DNA of 64,000 nucleotides from Mycobacterium sp. MS1601 (lineage in GTDB: Bacteria > Actinomycetota > Actinomycetes > Mycobacteriales > Mycobacteriaceae). The notes under the pieces were generated by a model, which saw nothing but the letters and a program-made list of their open reading frames with translations, did no database searches and had not been told where the DNA came from. Below, in pieces: positions 7,835-18,362 of this stretch (position 1 is its first letter; each line of letters opens with the position of its first letter). The translations under genes were made by a program, and so were the position numbers. The stretch covers positions 2,232,001-2,296,000 of the forward strand of contig NZ_CP019420.1 in assembly GCF_001984215.1 (NCBI RefSeq), in the 5' to 3' direction.

Positions 7835-9196
7835 ATGTTTGTCACGAGCACGCGCCAGCTGAGCGGCTGGGGACGCACTGCGCCCTCGGTCGCCGAAGTG
7901 CTGTCGACCCCGGACGTCGAAGAGATCGCCAAGGCCGTCAGCCAGGCCGGACCGCGCGGCGTCATTGCCCGCGGACTGGGCCGCTCCTACGGCGACAACG
8001 CGCAGAACGGTGGGGGTGTCGTCATCGACATGCCCGCGCTGAACCGCATCCACTCGATCAGCGCCGACGACGCCACCGTCGATGTCGATGCCGGCGTCAA
8101 CCTGGATCAGTTGATGAAAGCGGCCCTGCCGTTCGGGCTGTGGGTGCCGGTGCTGCCGGGAACGCGGCAGGTCACCATCGGCGGCGCCATCGCCTGCGAC
8201 ATCCACGGCAAGAACCACCACAGCGCGGGCAGCTTCGGCAACCACGTGCGCTCGATGGAACTGCTGACCGCCGACGGACAGATCCGCCATCTGACGCCGG
8301 ACGGCGAAGACTCCGCACTGTTCTGGGCCACCGTCGGCGGCAACGGTCTGACCGGCATCATCCTGCGCGCCACCGTCGCGATGACGCCGACGGAGACGGC
8401 GTACTTCATCGCCGACGGCGACGTGACGGCCAGCCTGGACGAGACCATCGCGATCCACAGCGACGGCAGCGAAGCCAACTACACCTACTCCAGTGCCTGG
8501 TTCGACGCCATCAGCGCACCCCCGAAACTGGGCCGGGCGGCGATCTCGCGCGGGTCGCTGGCCAAGCTGGACCAGCTGCCGGAGAAACTGCAGCGCAACC
8601 CGCTGAAATTCGATGCGCCACAACTGCTCACGTTGCCCGACCTGTTCCCGAACGGGCTGGCCAACAAGTACACCTTCGGGCCCATCGGCGAGCTCTGGTA
8701 CCGCAAGTCCGGCACCTACCGGAACAAGGTGCAGAACCTGACGCAGTTCTACCACCCGTTGGACATGTTCGGTGAGTGGAACCGCGCCTACGGTCCCGCC
8801 GGGTTCCTGCAGTACCAGTTCGTGGTGCCCACCGAGGCCGTCGACGAGTTCAAGGCCATCATCGGCGACATCCAGGCCAGCGGGCACTACTCGTTCCTCA
8901 ACGTCTTCAAGCTGTTCGGCCCGGGAAACCAAGCGCCGCTGAGCTTCCCGATCCCCGGCTGGAACGTGTGTGTCGACTTCCCGATCAAGGCCGGCCTGAA
9001 CGAGTTCGTCACCGAACTGGACCGCCGGGTCCTGGAGTTCGGTGGCCGCCTCTACACCGCCAAGGACTCGCGCACCACCGCCGAGACCTTCCATGCCATG
9101 TACCCGCGGATCGACGAGTGGATCGCGGTGCGCCGCAGCGTCGATCCCGACGGTGTGTTCGCCTCCGACATGGCCCGACGTTTGGAGTTGCTCTAG
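7835..9196 (+). CDS. dprE1: Decaprenylphosphoryl-beta-D-ribose 2'-oxidase
   Basis: A 453-residue FAD flavoprotein of the vanillyl-alcohol-oxidase/BBE family that oxidises decaprenyl-phospho-ribose to the 2'-keto intermediate, the first half of the epimerisation giving decaprenyl-phospho-arabinose, the only arabinan donor. The N-terminal FAD domain contains [12 protein letters not shown] and the [11 protein letters not shown] segment. The substrate-domain cysteine that benzothiazinones attack (Cys387 in M. tuberculosis) is present as Cys379 in WNVCVDFP. Length agrees with the 461-residue M. tuberculosis enzyme. The stop is directly followed by the dprE2 start. DprE1 acts with DprE2 at the cell envelope. 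Confidence 0.97.
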   Translation: MFVTSTRQLSGWGRTAPSVAEVLSTPDVEEIAKAVSQAGPRGVIARGLGRSYGDNAQNGGGVVIDMPALNRIHSISADDATVDVDAGVNLDQLMKAALPFGLWVPVLPGTRQVTIGGAIACDIHGKNHHSAGSFGNHVRSMELLTADGQIRHLTPDGEDSALFWATVGGNGLTGIILRATVAMTPTETAYFIADGDVTASLDETIAIHSDGSEANYTYSSAWFDAISAPPKLGRAAISRGSLAKLDQLPEKLQRNPLKFDAPQLLTLPDLFPNGLANKYTFGPIGELWYRKSGTYRNKVQNLTQFYHPLDMFGEWNRAYGPAGFLQYQFVVPTEAVDEFKAIIGDIQASGHYSFLNVFKLFGPGNQAPLSFPIPGWNVCVDFPIKAGLNEFVTELDRRVLEFGGRLYTAKDSRTTAETFHAMYPRIDEWIAVRRSVDPDGVFASDMARRLELL

Positions 9197-9976
9197 ATGG
9201 TGTTCGACGCAGTGGGGAACCCGCAACGCATCCTGTTGCTCGGCGGCACATCCGAGATCGCCCTGGCCATCGGCGCCCGCTACCTGCGCGACGCCCCGGC
9301 CCAGATCGTGCTGGCGGATCTGCCCGGCCACCCGCGCAAGGACGCCGCGATGGAGCAGATGCGCAGCGCCGGAGCCAAGACCGTCGAGTGGATCGACTTC
9401 GACGCCCTGGACACCGACAACCATCCAGCGGTGATCGACGCGGCATTCAGTACTGATGTCGACGTTGCCGTGGTGGCCTTCGGTCTCCTCGGTGACGCCG
9501 AGGAGCTGTGGCAGAACCAGCGCAAGGCCGTCCAGATCGCCGGGATCAACTACACCGCAGCAGTTTCCGTCGGCGTGCTGCTGGGCCAGAAGATGCGTGC
9601 GCAGGGATCGGGGCGCATCATCGCGATGAGCTCGGCGGCAGGTGAACGGGTGCGTCGCTCCAACTTCGTCTACGGCTCCACCAAGGCCGGCCTGGACGGT
9701 TTCTACCTGGGACTCGGCGAAGCGCTCAAAGAGCACGGCGTCCGGGTCCTGGTGATCCGCCCCGGTCAGGTGCGCACGACCACCACCATCGAGCACTGGA
9801 AAGCCACCGGCGCCAAGGAGGCTCCGCTGACCGTCGACAAGGAGGACGTCGCCGAACTGGCCGTCACCGCGTCGGCCAAGGGCAAGGACCTGGTGTGGGC
9901 CCCCGGCGCGTTCCGGTTCGTGATGATGATCCTGCGGCACATCCCGCGGCCCATCTTCCGCAAGCTACCCATCTGA
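9197..9976 (+). CDS. dprE2: Decaprenylphosphoryl-2-keto-beta-D-erythro-pentose reductase
   Basis: A 259-residue short-chain dehydrogenase/reductase that reduces the DprE1 product to decaprenyl-phospho-arabinose using NAD(P)H. The Rossmann motif is near the N-terminus ([13 protein letters not shown]), the catalytic serine is in MSSAAGERV, and the YxxxK pair is in [11 protein letters not shown]. Its ATG touches the dprE1 stop without any gap, consistent with translational coupling of two partner enzymes. Only one base separates its stop from the aftA start. Length matches the 254-residue M. tuberculosis protein. Confidence 0.96.
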   Translation: MVFDAVGNPQRILLLGGTSEIALAIGARYLRDAPAQIVLADLPGHPRKDAAMEQMRSAGAKTVEWIDFDALDTDNHPAVIDAAFSTDVDVAVVAFGLLGDAEELWQNQRKAVQIAGINYTAAVSVGVLLGQKMRAQGSGRIIAMSSAAGERVRRSNFVYGSTKAGLDGFYLGLGEALKEHGVRVLVIRPGQVRTTTTIEHWKATGAKEAPLTVDKEDVAELAVTASAKGKDLVWAPGAFRFVMMILRHIPRPIFRKLPI

Positions 9977-9977
9977 C

Positions 9978-11831
9978 ATGAGGAACGCGCTGGTCAGCAT
10001 CACCCAGATGGTGCTGGCGGCTCTGCTCGCCACGGTGGTGTCGGTGGTGGCGCTGCTTGCGATCGGCCGGGTGCAGTGGCCGGCATTCCCGTCGTCCAAC
10101 CAGCTGCATGCGCTGACAACCGTCGGCCAATTCGCTTGTCTGGCAGCACTGTTCGCCTCCGGCTGGGCCTGGGTGCAAGGACGGCAGAAACTGGCCACCG
10201 GCACCGCATTGGTGGCACTGCCCGCCTTCGTGGTGGCCACGCTGGGAATGCCGCTGGGCGCCACCAAGCTCTACCTGTTCGGCATCTCGGTGGATCAGCA
10301 GTTCCGCACCGAGTACGTGACCCGGCTGACCGACAGCCCCGCGCTGCGCGACATGACTTACGCCGGGCTGCCGCCGTACTACCCGCCGGGCTGGTTCTGG
10401 ATCGGCGGCAGGGCGGCGGACCTGGCCGGTGTCCCGGGGTGGGAGATCTACAAACCCTGGGCCGTCACGTCCATCGCGATTGCCGTGGCGCTGGCATTTG
10501 TGTTGTGGTCCAGGCTGATCCGCTTCACCCACGCCCTGATCGTCACCACGGCCACGGCTGCGGTGACCATCGCCTACGCCTCCCCCGAGCCCTACAGCGC
10601 CATCATCACGGTGCTGCTGCCGCCGGTGTTCGTGCTGGCCTGGTCGGGACTGCGCCGGGCTTCCTCACACGGCTGGGCCGCCGTTGTCGGCACCGGGATC
10701 TTCCTGGGTGTCACCGCAACCTTCTATACGTTGCTGTTGGGCCTGGCCGCGATGACCGTGACCATGATGGCGCTACTGCTGGCGGTGTCACGCCGCAGCA
10801 TCGCGCCGCTGGTCAAACTCCTCGTGGCCGGCGTCATCGCGATCGCCATCGCGTTGATCACATGGGCGCCGTTCCTGCTGCGCAGCCTCAGCGAGCCGAT
10901 GAGCGGCACCGGCAGCGCCATGCACTATCTGCCCAACGACGGCGCGGTGCTGACGTTCCCGATGCTGCAGTTCAGCCTGCTGGGAGCGCTGTGCATGCTG
11001 GGCACCATCTGGCTGATCGTGCGGGCCCGGTCCTCGGTGCGCGCAGGGGCGCTGGCCGTCGGGGTGATGGCCGTGTACCTGTGGTCGCTGCTGTCGATGC
11101 TGACCACCCTGGCGGGCACCACATTGCTGAGCTTCCGGTTGCAGCCGACGCTGACGGTCCTGCTAGCCACCGCCGGCGCGTTCGGCTTCCTCGAGGTCAG
11201 CCTGGCTTTGTCCAACCGTTGGGGCCGCAAACTGATCCCGGTGGCCGCCGTGGTCGGGCTGGCCGGCGCGATGGCCTTCAGCCAGGACATCCCCGACACC
11301 CTGCGCCCCGACATCACCGTCGCCTACACCGACACCGACGGCGCCGGCCAGCGTGGCGACCGCCGCCCGCCCGGCGCCGAGCAGTACTACGCCGAGGTCG
11401 ACGCCGCCATCACCGAGCGCACCGGCCGCCCGCGCGACGAGACCGTGGTGCTGACCGCCGACTACAGCTTCCTGTCCTTCTATCCGTACTTCGGTTTCCA
11501 GGGCCTGACCTCGCACTACGCCAACCCGCTGGCACAGTTCGACGCGCGCTCCGCCGAGATCGAGAGCTGGGCGGACCTGGACAGCAGCGATGATTTCCTG
11601 GCCCGACTCGACGGGTTGCCCTGGGAGCCGCCGACGGTGTTCCTGATGCGCCAGGGCGCGGGCACCGGTTCGGGTGCCACCTACACGCTGCGGTTGGCCG
11701 AGGACGTCTACCCGAACCAGCCCAACGTCCGGCGCTACACCGTAGAACTCGACTCGGCGCTGTTCGACAGCCCCGAGTTCGACGTGCAGACCATCGGCCC
11801 GTTTGTGCTCGCCATCAGGAAGTCGCCGTGA
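9978..11831 (+). CDS. aftA: Galactan 5-O-arabinofuranosyltransferase AftA
   Basis: A 617-residue polytopic GT-C glycosyltransferase that adds the first arabinofuranose residues to the galactan from decaprenyl-phospho-arabinose. About 11-13 hydrophobic helices fill residues 1-440 and a soluble extracytoplasmic C-terminal domain follows. The first loop after the opening helices carries the acidic/aromatic region typical of GT-C enzymes, and [12 protein letters not shown] lies near residue 135. The order dprE2-aftA-embC is the mycobacterial one. Its TGA overlaps the embC GTG by 4 bp. Confidence 0.93.
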   Translation: MRNALVSITQMVLAALLATVVSVVALLAIGRVQWPAFPSSNQLHALTTVGQFACLAALFASGWAWVQGRQKLATGTALVALPAFVVATLGMPLGATKLYLFGISVDQQFRTEYVTRLTDSPALRDMTYAGLPPYYPPGWFWIGGRAADLAGVPGWEIYKPWAVTSIAIAVALAFVLWSRLIRFTHALIVTTATAAVTIAYASPEPYSAIITVLLPPVFVLAWSGLRRASSHGWAAVVGTGIFLGVTATFYTLLLGLAAMTVTMMALLLAVSRRSIAPLVKLLVAGVIAIAIALITWAPFLLRSLSEPMSGTGSAMHYLPNDGAVLTFPMLQFSLLGALCMLGTIWLIVRARSSVRAGALAVGVMAVYLWSLLSMLTTLAGTTLLSFRLQPTLTVLLATAGAFGFLEVSLALSNRWGRKLIPVAAVVGLAGAMAFSQDIPDTLRPDITVAYTDTDGAGQRGDRRPPGAEQYYAEVDAAITERTGRPRDETVVLTADYSFLSFYPYFGFQGLTSHYANPLAQFDARSAEIESWADLDSSDDFLARLDGLPWEPPTVFLMRQGAGTGSGATYTLRLAEDVYPNQPNVRRYTVELDSALFDSPEFDVQTIGPFVLAIRKSP

Positions 11832-14800
11832 CAACCGGGCAATTAGCATCTAGCTCCGTGACTGGAGCCAGTTACCGGACGGCCAAGCTGGTCGCCGTCG
11901 TGACCGGGCTGCTGGGCACGCTGCTGGCGGTGGCGACGCCGTTTCTTCCGGTCAACCAGACCACCGCGCAGCTGAACTGGCCCCAGAACGGCCAGCTCGA
12001 TTCCGTCACCGCGCCGCTGATCGGCTACGTCGCCACGGACCTGACCATCACGATTCCCTGCCAGGTGGCCGAGGGGCTCACCGGACCCGCCAACGTCGGG
12101 CGCACCACGCTGGTGTCCACCGTGCCCAAACAGGCCAAGAACGCCGTCGATCGCGGTCTGCTGATCGAACGCGCCAACAACAACCTGGTGGTGGTCGTCC
12201 GGAACACCCCGGTGGTGGTCGCACCCATGAGCGCGGTACTGGGCCCGGACTGCCAGGAACTGGTGTTCACCGCCCAGGCCGATCGCGTGACCGCCGAGTT
12301 CGTCGGACTCACCCAGGCAGTCTCACCGTCCTACACCGGCGACGAGCCGGACGCGCCGCTGCGCGGTGAACGCGGCGGCTATGACTTCCGCCCGCAGATC
12401 GTGGGGGTGTTCACCGACCTGAGCGGCCCCGCTCCGCCCGGCCTGGAGTTCTCCGCGACCATCGACACCCGCTACAGCAGCTCACCGACGGTGCTGAAGC
12501 TGGTGGCGATGATCGTCGGCGTGCTGCTGACCCTGGTGTCGCTGGTGGCCCTGCACCGCCTGGACACCGCCGACGGCGTGCGTCATCACCGGCTGCTGCC
12601 GCCGCGCTGGTGGTCCATCGGCTGGCTCGACGCGCTGGTCGCGACGGTGCTGGTGTGGTGGCACTTCGTGGGGGCCAACACCGCCGACGACGGCTACATC
12701 CTGACCATGGCGCGGGTGTCGGAGAACGCCGGTTACATGGCCAACTACTACCGCTGGTTCGGCACCCCGGAAGCGCCCTTCGGCTGGTACTACGACCTGC
12801 AGGCGCTGTGGGCGCACGTCTCCACCACCAGCGTCTGGATGCGACTGCCCACGCTGCTGATGGCACTGGCCTGCTGGTGGATCATCAGCCGCGAGGTCAT
12901 CCCCCGCCTCGGACATGCGGTGAAGCGCAGCCGCGCGGCGGCCTGGACCGCGGCGGGCATGTTCCTGGCAGTCTGGCTACCCCTGAACAACGGGCTGCGG
13001 CCCGAGCCCCTGATCGCCCTCGGCATCCTGCTCACCTGGTGCTCGGTGGAGCGCGCGGTGGCCACCAGCAGGCTGCTGCCGGTGGCGGTGGCCTGCATCA
13101 TCGGGGCGCTGACGCTGTTCTCCGGGCCCACCGGCATCGCGTCAATCGGTGCGCTGCTGGTGGCCATCGGCCCGCTGCTGACGATCCTGCGTCGTCGCTC
13201 CAAGCAGGTGGGCCTGGCCCCGCTGCTGGCGCCGATCCTGGCGGCGGGCACGGTGTCGATCTTCCTGATCTTCCGCGACCAGACGTTCGCCGCCGTGGCC
13301 GAAGCCAGCTCGTTCAAGACCCTGGTGGGCCCGAGCCTGGCCTGGTTCGACGAGCACACCCGCTATGAGCGGCTGTTCATGGCCACCCCCGACGGGTCGA
13401 TTGCGCGCCGGTTCGCGGTGCTGGCCGTGCTGCTGGCGCTGGCCGTCTCGGTGGCGATGTCCTTGCGTAAGGGCCGCATTCCCGGCACCGCGGCCGGACC
13501 GAGCCGACGCATCATCGGCATCACCATCATCTTGTTCCTGGCCATGATGTTCACCCCGACCAAGTGGACGCATCATTTTGGTGTGATCGCCGGACTGGCC
13601 GGATCACTGGGTGCGCTGGCGGCAGTGGCCGTCACCGCACACGCCATGCGCTCCCGGCGCAACCGCACCGTCTTCGGCGCCGTCGTGCTGTTCATGGTGG
13701 CGTTGTGCTTCGCCAGCGTCAACGGCTGGTGGTACGTGTCCAACTTCGGCGTGCCGTGGTCGAATTCCTTCCCCGAGTACAGGTTCGGCTTCACCACCAT
13801 CCTGCTGGGCTTCTCGGTGCTGACGTTGATCGTCGCCGCGGTGATGCACTTCTCCGGCCGCGGGGAACGCCCGTGGCGACCGACGAAACTCGGCCGACTC
13901 CTGCACTCACCACTGGCCATCGCGGCGTGGGCGCTGGTGATCTTCGAAGTGGTGTCGCTGACCGCGGCCGTGGCGATCCAGTACCCCGCCTGGACGGTGG
14001 GCCGGTCCAATCTGCAGGCGTTGACCGGCAAGACCTGCGGCCTGGCCACCGACGTGATGGTGGAACAGGACCCCAATGCGGGCATGTTGACGCCCATCGA
14101 CGAGCCGGTGGGAGACGCGCTGGGCGCGGTGACGTCAACGGGCTTCTCCCCCAACGGAATTCCCACCGACGTCTCGCCGGACCCGGTGAGCGACGAGCAG
14201 ACCAGCGACAACTTCGCCGACTCCGACGCCAACTCCGACGAGACCGGTCAAGCCGGTACCGAAGGCGGCACCACCGCCACCACCGGCGTCAACGGGTCCC
14301 GGGCGCGGCTGCCCTTCGAACTGGACCCGGCGACCACGCCGGTATTGGGCAGCTGGCGCGCCGGGGTGCAGCAGCCGGCGTTCCTGCGCTCGGCCTGGTA
14401 CGCGCTGCCGGACCGCGATACGGCCGGACCACTGCTGGTGGTGTCGGCGGCGGGCCGCTTCGACCAGAGCGACATCCAGGTGCAGTGGGCGGGCCCCGAC
14501 GGGGATCCGGCCGGCCAGATCGGTTTCGCCGACGTCGGCGCCGCCCCTGCCTGGCGCAACCTGCGGGTGCCACTGAGCGCCATCCCCACCGACGCCACCC
14601 AGATCCGGCTGGTGTCCACCGAGGACGACCTGGCCCCCGACGCCTGGATCGCGGTAACCCCACCGCGCATCCCGGTACTGCGGAGCCTGCAGGACGTCGT
14701 CGGCTCTACCGACCCGGTGCTGCTGGACTGGCTGGTGGGACTGGCGTTCCCGTGCCAGCGGCCGTTCGGCCACCAGAACGGTGTCACCGAGGTGCCACGC

Positions 14801-15061
14801 TGGCGCATCCTGCCGGACCGCTTCGGCGCCGAGGCCAACTCCCCGGTGATGGACTACCTGGGCGGCGGCCCGCTGGGCATCAGCGAGCTCTTGTTCCGCG
14901 CCGAGACGGTGCCCACCTATCTGCAGGATGACTGGTCCCGCGACTGGGGCACACTGCAGCGGCTGGTGCAGTTCTATCCGAACGCACAACCGGCTCGGTT
15001 GGAGCTGGGCACGGCGACCCGCAGCGGGTTGTGGAGCCCGGGACCGCTGAGACTGTCCTAG
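11828..15061 (+). CDS. embC: Arabinosyltransferase EmbC
   Basis: A 1077-residue GT-C membrane arabinosyltransferase that, in M. tuberculosis, builds the arabinan of lipoarabinomannan. It begins with one hydrophobic helix and an extracytoplasmic domain ([13 protein letters not shown]), then a multi-helix core with the catalytic Asp pair in NTADDGYIL, and ends with a large C-terminal carbohydrate-binding domain. The EmbC-type sequence FRDQTF and the region [19 protein letters not shown] are visible. The GTG at 11828 overlaps the aftA stop. A second in-frame GTG at 11858 lies 8 nt after TAGCAT and could be a leaderless start, shortening the protein by 10 residues. Confidence 0.96.
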   Translation: MTTGQLASSSVTGASYRTAKLVAVVTGLLGTLLAVATPFLPVNQTTAQLNWPQNGQLDSVTAPLIGYVATDLTITIPCQVAEGLTGPANVGRTTLVSTVPKQAKNAVDRGLLIERANNNLVVVVRNTPVVVAPMSAVLGPDCQELVFTAQADRVTAEFVGLTQAVSPSYTGDEPDAPLRGERGGYDFRPQIVGVFTDLSGPAPPGLEFSATIDTRYSSSPTVLKLVAMIVGVLLTLVSLVALHRLDTADGVRHHRLLPPRWWSIGWLDALVATVLVWWHFVGANTADDGYILTMARVSENAGYMANYYRWFGTPEAPFGWYYDLQALWAHVSTTSVWMRLPTLLMALACWWIISREVIPRLGHAVKRSRAAAWTAAGMFLAVWLPLNNGLRPEPLIALGILLTWCSVERAVATSRLLPVAVACIIGALTLFSGPTGIASIGALLVAIGPLLTILRRRSKQVGLAPLLAPILAAGTVSIFLIFRDQTFAAVAEASSFKTLVGPSLAWFDEHTRYERLFMATPDGSIARRFAVLAVLLALAVSVAMSLRKGRIPGTAAGPSRRIIGITIILFLAMMFTPTKWTHHFGVIAGLAGSLGALAAVAVTAHAMRSRRNRTVFGAVVLFMVALCFASVNGWWYVSNFGVPWSNSFPEYRFGFTTILLGFSVLTLIVAAVMHFSGRGERPWRPTKLGRLLHSPLAIAAWALVIFEVVSLTAAVAIQYPAWTVGRSNLQALTGKTCGLATDVMVEQDPNAGMLTPIDEPVGDALGAVTSTGFSPNGIPTDVSPDPVSDEQTSDNFADSDANSDETGQAGTEGGTTATTGVNGSRARLPFELDPATTPVLGSWRAGVQQPAFLRSAWYALPDRDTAGPLLVVSAAGRFDQSDIQVQWAGPDGDPAGQIGFADVGAAPAWRNLRVPLSAIPTDATQIRLVSTEDDLAPDAWIAVTPPRIPVLRSLQDVVGSTDPVLLDWLVGLAFPCQRPFGHQNGVTEVPRWRILPDRFGAEANSPVMDYLGGGPLGISELLFRAETVPTYLQDDWSRDWGTLQRLVQFYPNAQPARLELGTATRSGLWSPGPLRLS

Positions 15062-15117
15062 CTCTACTGATAGCGCGCCGCCCGGCCTGGCGACGCGGAC
15101 CACACATGTACGTCGCC

Positions 15118-15123
15118 TAACAT
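15118..15123 (+). promoter_or_regulatory. Candidate -10 element (TAACAT) for embA in the embC-embA gap
   Basis: The 70-bp gap between embC and embA contains TAACAT, a TANNNT-type -10, 8 nt before the embA GTG. The spacing would give a leaderless or nearly leaderless embA mRNA. In M. tuberculosis the equivalent gap is a known promoter region for embAB. Confidence 0.45.
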
Positions 15124-15131
15124 CGAGCCTC

Positions 15132-18100
15132 GTGCCCGCACACCGCCTAGCCCGTCTCATCGCTGTTGTGGCGGGCATCGCCGGGCTGGTCCTGTGCGCT
15201 TTGGTCCCCCTGCTGCCCGTCCGACAGACCACCGCGACCGTGCTGTGGCCGCAGGGCCTGGGGCCGGACGGCTACGTCACCGACGTCACCGCCCCCCTGG
15301 TGTCCGGCGCCCCGCAGTCTCTGGACATCTCCATCCCCTGCGTGGCTGTCGCGACGCTGCCCGCTGACGGCGGCGTCGTCGTCTCGACCGTCCCGGCCGC
15401 CGGCATCGACGCCGGGCGCAACGGCCTGTTCGTCCGTGCCAACGCCCGGTCGGTGTTCGTCGTCGTCCGGGACACCGTCGCCGCCGTCGCACCGCGTGAG
15501 GCCGTCGAGACCGGCGCGTGCAGCGTCATCCACATCCGCGCCGACATCAGCGGCGTCATGGCCGAGTTCGTCGGCATCCCCGTGGCCGCGGGCACCCAGC
15601 CCGCGGAGAAGCGCCCGCAGGTGGCCGGCCTGTTCACCGACCTGGAGGTGGCCCCGCAGGACGGGCTGTCGGCCCGGGTGGACATCGACACCCGCTTCAT
15701 CACCACGCCCACCGCGCTGAAGATGATCGCGATGGTGCTCGGCACCGCGTGCGTGATCGCGTCGCTGGTCGCGCTGATCCTCCTGGACCGCCGGGTGCCG
15801 CGAGTGCGCAGCCGCTTCCTGAAGGCCGGCCTGACCACGTGGATCGCCGATGTCGGGGTGATCGGCACGCTGGCACTGTGGCACCTCATCGGTCCACAGA
15901 CCAGCGACGACGGCTACAACCTGACCATCGCCCGGATCTCCGGCGAGGCCGGCTACTCGGCCAACTACTACCGCTACTTCGGCGCCACCGAGGCGCCGTT
16001 CGACTGGTACCAGTCGGTGCTCGCCCACCTGGCCGCCATCAGCACCGCAGGGGTGTGGATGCGGCTGCCCGCGCTGCTGGCCGGCATCGCCACCTGGCTG
16101 ATGCTCAGCCGCTGCGTCATCCCGCGGCTGGGCCGCAGCCTGGCCGCCAACCGGATCACCATCCTGACCGGCGCCGCGGTGTTCCTGGCCAGCTGGCTGG
16201 CGTTCAACAACGGGCTGCGCCCCGAACCGCTGATCGCCTTCGGTGCCGTCGCGGTGTGGATGCTGATCGAGAACAGCATCGCCACCCGCAGACTGTGGCC
16301 GGCGACGCTGGCCATCGTGGTGGCCGTGTTCTGCGTGACGTTGGCTCCACAGGGCCTGATCGCCATCGCGCCGCTGCTGGTGGGCGCACGCGCCATCGCC
16401 CGGGTGATGACCGAGCGCCGCAACACCGTCGGGGTGCTGCCCCAGCTGGCCCCGCTGCTGGGCGCGGGCTCGCTGCTGTTCGTGGTGGTGTTCCGCGATC
16501 AGACCCTGGCCACCGTCGCCGAATCGGCCCGCATCAAGTACGTCGTGGGCCCCACCATCGCCTGGTACCAGGATTTCCTGCGGCCCTACTTCCTGACCGT
16601 CGAAGACAGCATCGACGGCTCGCTGACCCGTCGCTTCGCCTTCTTCGTCCTGATGCTCTGCCTCTTCGGCGTGCTGGCGGTGCAGTTGCGCCGCGGCCAT
16701 GTCCCAGGCGGGGCCCGCGGTCCGGTCTGGCGGCTGCTGGGCACCACCTTCGTCAGCCTGCTGCTGCTGACCTTCACCCCCACCAAATGGGCCATCCAGT
16801 ACGGCGTGTTCGCCGGGCTGGCCGGCGCACTGGGCGCCGTCACCGCGTTCGCGTTCTCCCGGGTGGGCCTGCACAGCCGACGCAACCTGGCGCTCTACAT
16901 CACCGCACTGCTGTTCGTGCTGGCGTGGGCGACATCGGGCTGGAACTCCTGGTTCGACGTCGGCAATTACGGCGTGCCGTGGTTCGACCGGCCGCCGGTG
17001 ATCGCCGGCCACCCGGTCACCACGATGTTCCTGGTGCTGGCCATCGTCGGCGCGCTGATCTCGGCCTGGCTGCACTTCCGGATGGACTACGCCGGCCACA
17101 CCGAGGTCGAGAACAACAAGCGCAACCGGGTGCTGGCGTCGACACCGCTGTTGATCGTCGCGACCATCATGGTGGTCCTCGAGGTGGGCTCCATGGTCAA
17201 GGCCGCGGTGCAGCGCTACCCGGCCTACACCAATGCCTCGGCCAACATCGCCGCATTGACCGGAACCAGTTGCGCGCTGGCCGATGCCGTGCTGGTGGAA
17301 CCGGACACCAATGCGGGCATGTTGGAGCCCGTCCCGGGCCAGGAGTTCGGCGAATACGGCCCCCTCGGCGGCCAGGACCCGGTGGGCTTCACCCCGAACG
17401 GCGTCAGCGACTCGCTCGACCCCGTGGAACCCACCTCCATCAAGCCCGGCACCCCGAACTCCGACGGCTCGCCCAACAAACCCAACATCGGCGCCGGTTA
17501 CCAGGCGGGCACCGGCGGCGGCTACGGACCCGAAGGCGTCAACGGCTCGACGGTGTTCCTGCCGTTCGGCCTCGACCCCGCCACGACACCGGTGATGGGC
17601 AGCTTCGGCGAGAACACCGTGGCGGCCAAGGCCACGTCGGTCTGGTACCAGCTGCCCCCGCGCACCGAGGACCGCCCCCTGGTGACCGTCGCGGCCGCGG
17701 GCGCCATCTGGAGCTTCAACGAAGAGGGCGAGTTCAGCTACGGCCAGGACCTCAAGGTGCAATGGGGTGTCCGCGGCCCGGACGGTTCGTACACCGAACT
17801 CGCCGAGGTCGGCCCCATCGACGTGGCCAATCAGCGGGCCTGGCGCAACCTGCGCTTCCCGCTGGCGTGGGCCCCGCCGGAGGCCAACGTGGTTCGCATC
17901 GTCGCCGATGACCCCAACCTGTCCGAAGACCAGTGGTTCGCGTTCACCCCACCGCGGGTGCCGGTGTTGCAGACCGCCCAGGAGTTCCTGGGCGAGACGA
18001 CACCGGTGCTGATGGACATGGCGGTGGCCGCCAACTTCCCGTGCCAGCGCCCGTTCGCGGAGCGTCTCGGTGTGGCCGAACTCCCGGAGTACCGCATCCT

Positions 18101-18362
18101 GCCCAACTTCTCGCAGATGCAGGCGTCGTCGAACCTGTGGCTGTCCGCCGAGGACGGCGGGCCCTTCCTGTTCATCCAGGCACTGCTGCGCACCTCGACC
18201 ATCCCGACCTACCTGCGTGACGACTGGTACCGCGACTGGGGTTCCATCGAGAGCTACGAGCGGGTGGTGCCGGCCGACATCGCGCCCGAGGCCGTCATCG
18301 AACAGGGTTCGACACAGGTCTCCGGCTGGAGCCGCTCCGGACCGATTCGAGCGCTGCCATGA
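15132..18362 (+). CDS. embA: Arabinosyltransferase EmbA
   Basis: A 1076-residue GT-C arabinosyltransferase that pairs with EmbB to build the branched terminal arabinan of arabinogalactan. The same architecture as EmbC is visible: N-terminal helix and extracytoplasmic domain, membrane core with [23 protein letters not shown], and a C-terminal carbohydrate-binding domain. It is recognisable as EmbA by its position and by EmbA-type substitutions ([13 protein letters not shown] rather than the ANYYRWF/SNYFRWF of EmbC and EmbB). The GTG start is preferred by family alignment. The stop overlaps the embB ATG by 4 bp. Confidence 0.96.
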   Translation: MPAHRLARLIAVVAGIAGLVLCALVPLLPVRQTTATVLWPQGLGPDGYVTDVTAPLVSGAPQSLDISIPCVAVATLPADGGVVVSTVPAAGIDAGRNGLFVRANARSVFVVVRDTVAAVAPREAVETGACSVIHIRADISGVMAEFVGIPVAAGTQPAEKRPQVAGLFTDLEVAPQDGLSARVDIDTRFITTPTALKMIAMVLGTACVIASLVALILLDRRVPRVRSRFLKAGLTTWIADVGVIGTLALWHLIGPQTSDDGYNLTIARISGEAGYSANYYRYFGATEAPFDWYQSVLAHLAAISTAGVWMRLPALLAGIATWLMLSRCVIPRLGRSLAANRITILTGAAVFLASWLAFNNGLRPEPLIAFGAVAVWMLIENSIATRRLWPATLAIVVAVFCVTLAPQGLIAIAPLLVGARAIARVMTERRNTVGVLPQLAPLLGAGSLLFVVVFRDQTLATVAESARIKYVVGPTIAWYQDFLRPYFLTVEDSIDGSLTRRFAFFVLMLCLFGVLAVQLRRGHVPGGARGPVWRLLGTTFVSLLLLTFTPTKWAIQYGVFAGLAGALGAVTAFAFSRVGLHSRRNLALYITALLFVLAWATSGWNSWFDVGNYGVPWFDRPPVIAGHPVTTMFLVLAIVGALISAWLHFRMDYAGHTEVENNKRNRVLASTPLLIVATIMVVLEVGSMVKAAVQRYPAYTNASANIAALTGTSCALADAVLVEPDTNAGMLEPVPGQEFGEYGPLGGQDPVGFTPNGVSDSLDPVEPTSIKPGTPNSDGSPNKPNIGAGYQAGTGGGYGPEGVNGSTVFLPFGLDPATTPVMGSFGENTVAAKATSVWYQLPPRTEDRPLVTVAAAGAIWSFNEEGEFSYGQDLKVQWGVRGPDGSYTELAEVGPIDVANQRAWRNLRFPLAWAPPEANVVRIVADDPNLSEDQWFAFTPPRVPVLQTAQEFLGETTPVLMDMAVAANFPCQRPFAERLGVAELPEYRILPNFSQMQASSNLWLSAEDGGPFLFIQALLRTSTIPTYLRDDWYRDWGSIESYERVVPADIAPEAVIEQGSTQVSGWSRSGPIRALP

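Noticed and set aside
7697..9940. Minus-strand ORF (747 aa) opposite dprE1/dprE2
   Set aside because: Covers two well-recognised genes on the other strand and has no recognisable domain.
15147..17762. Long minus-strand ORF (871 aa) opposite embA
   Set aside because: Shadow of embA; composition (Gln/His/Asp/Arg-rich) and absence of motifs are typical of antisense frames in GC-rich genes.
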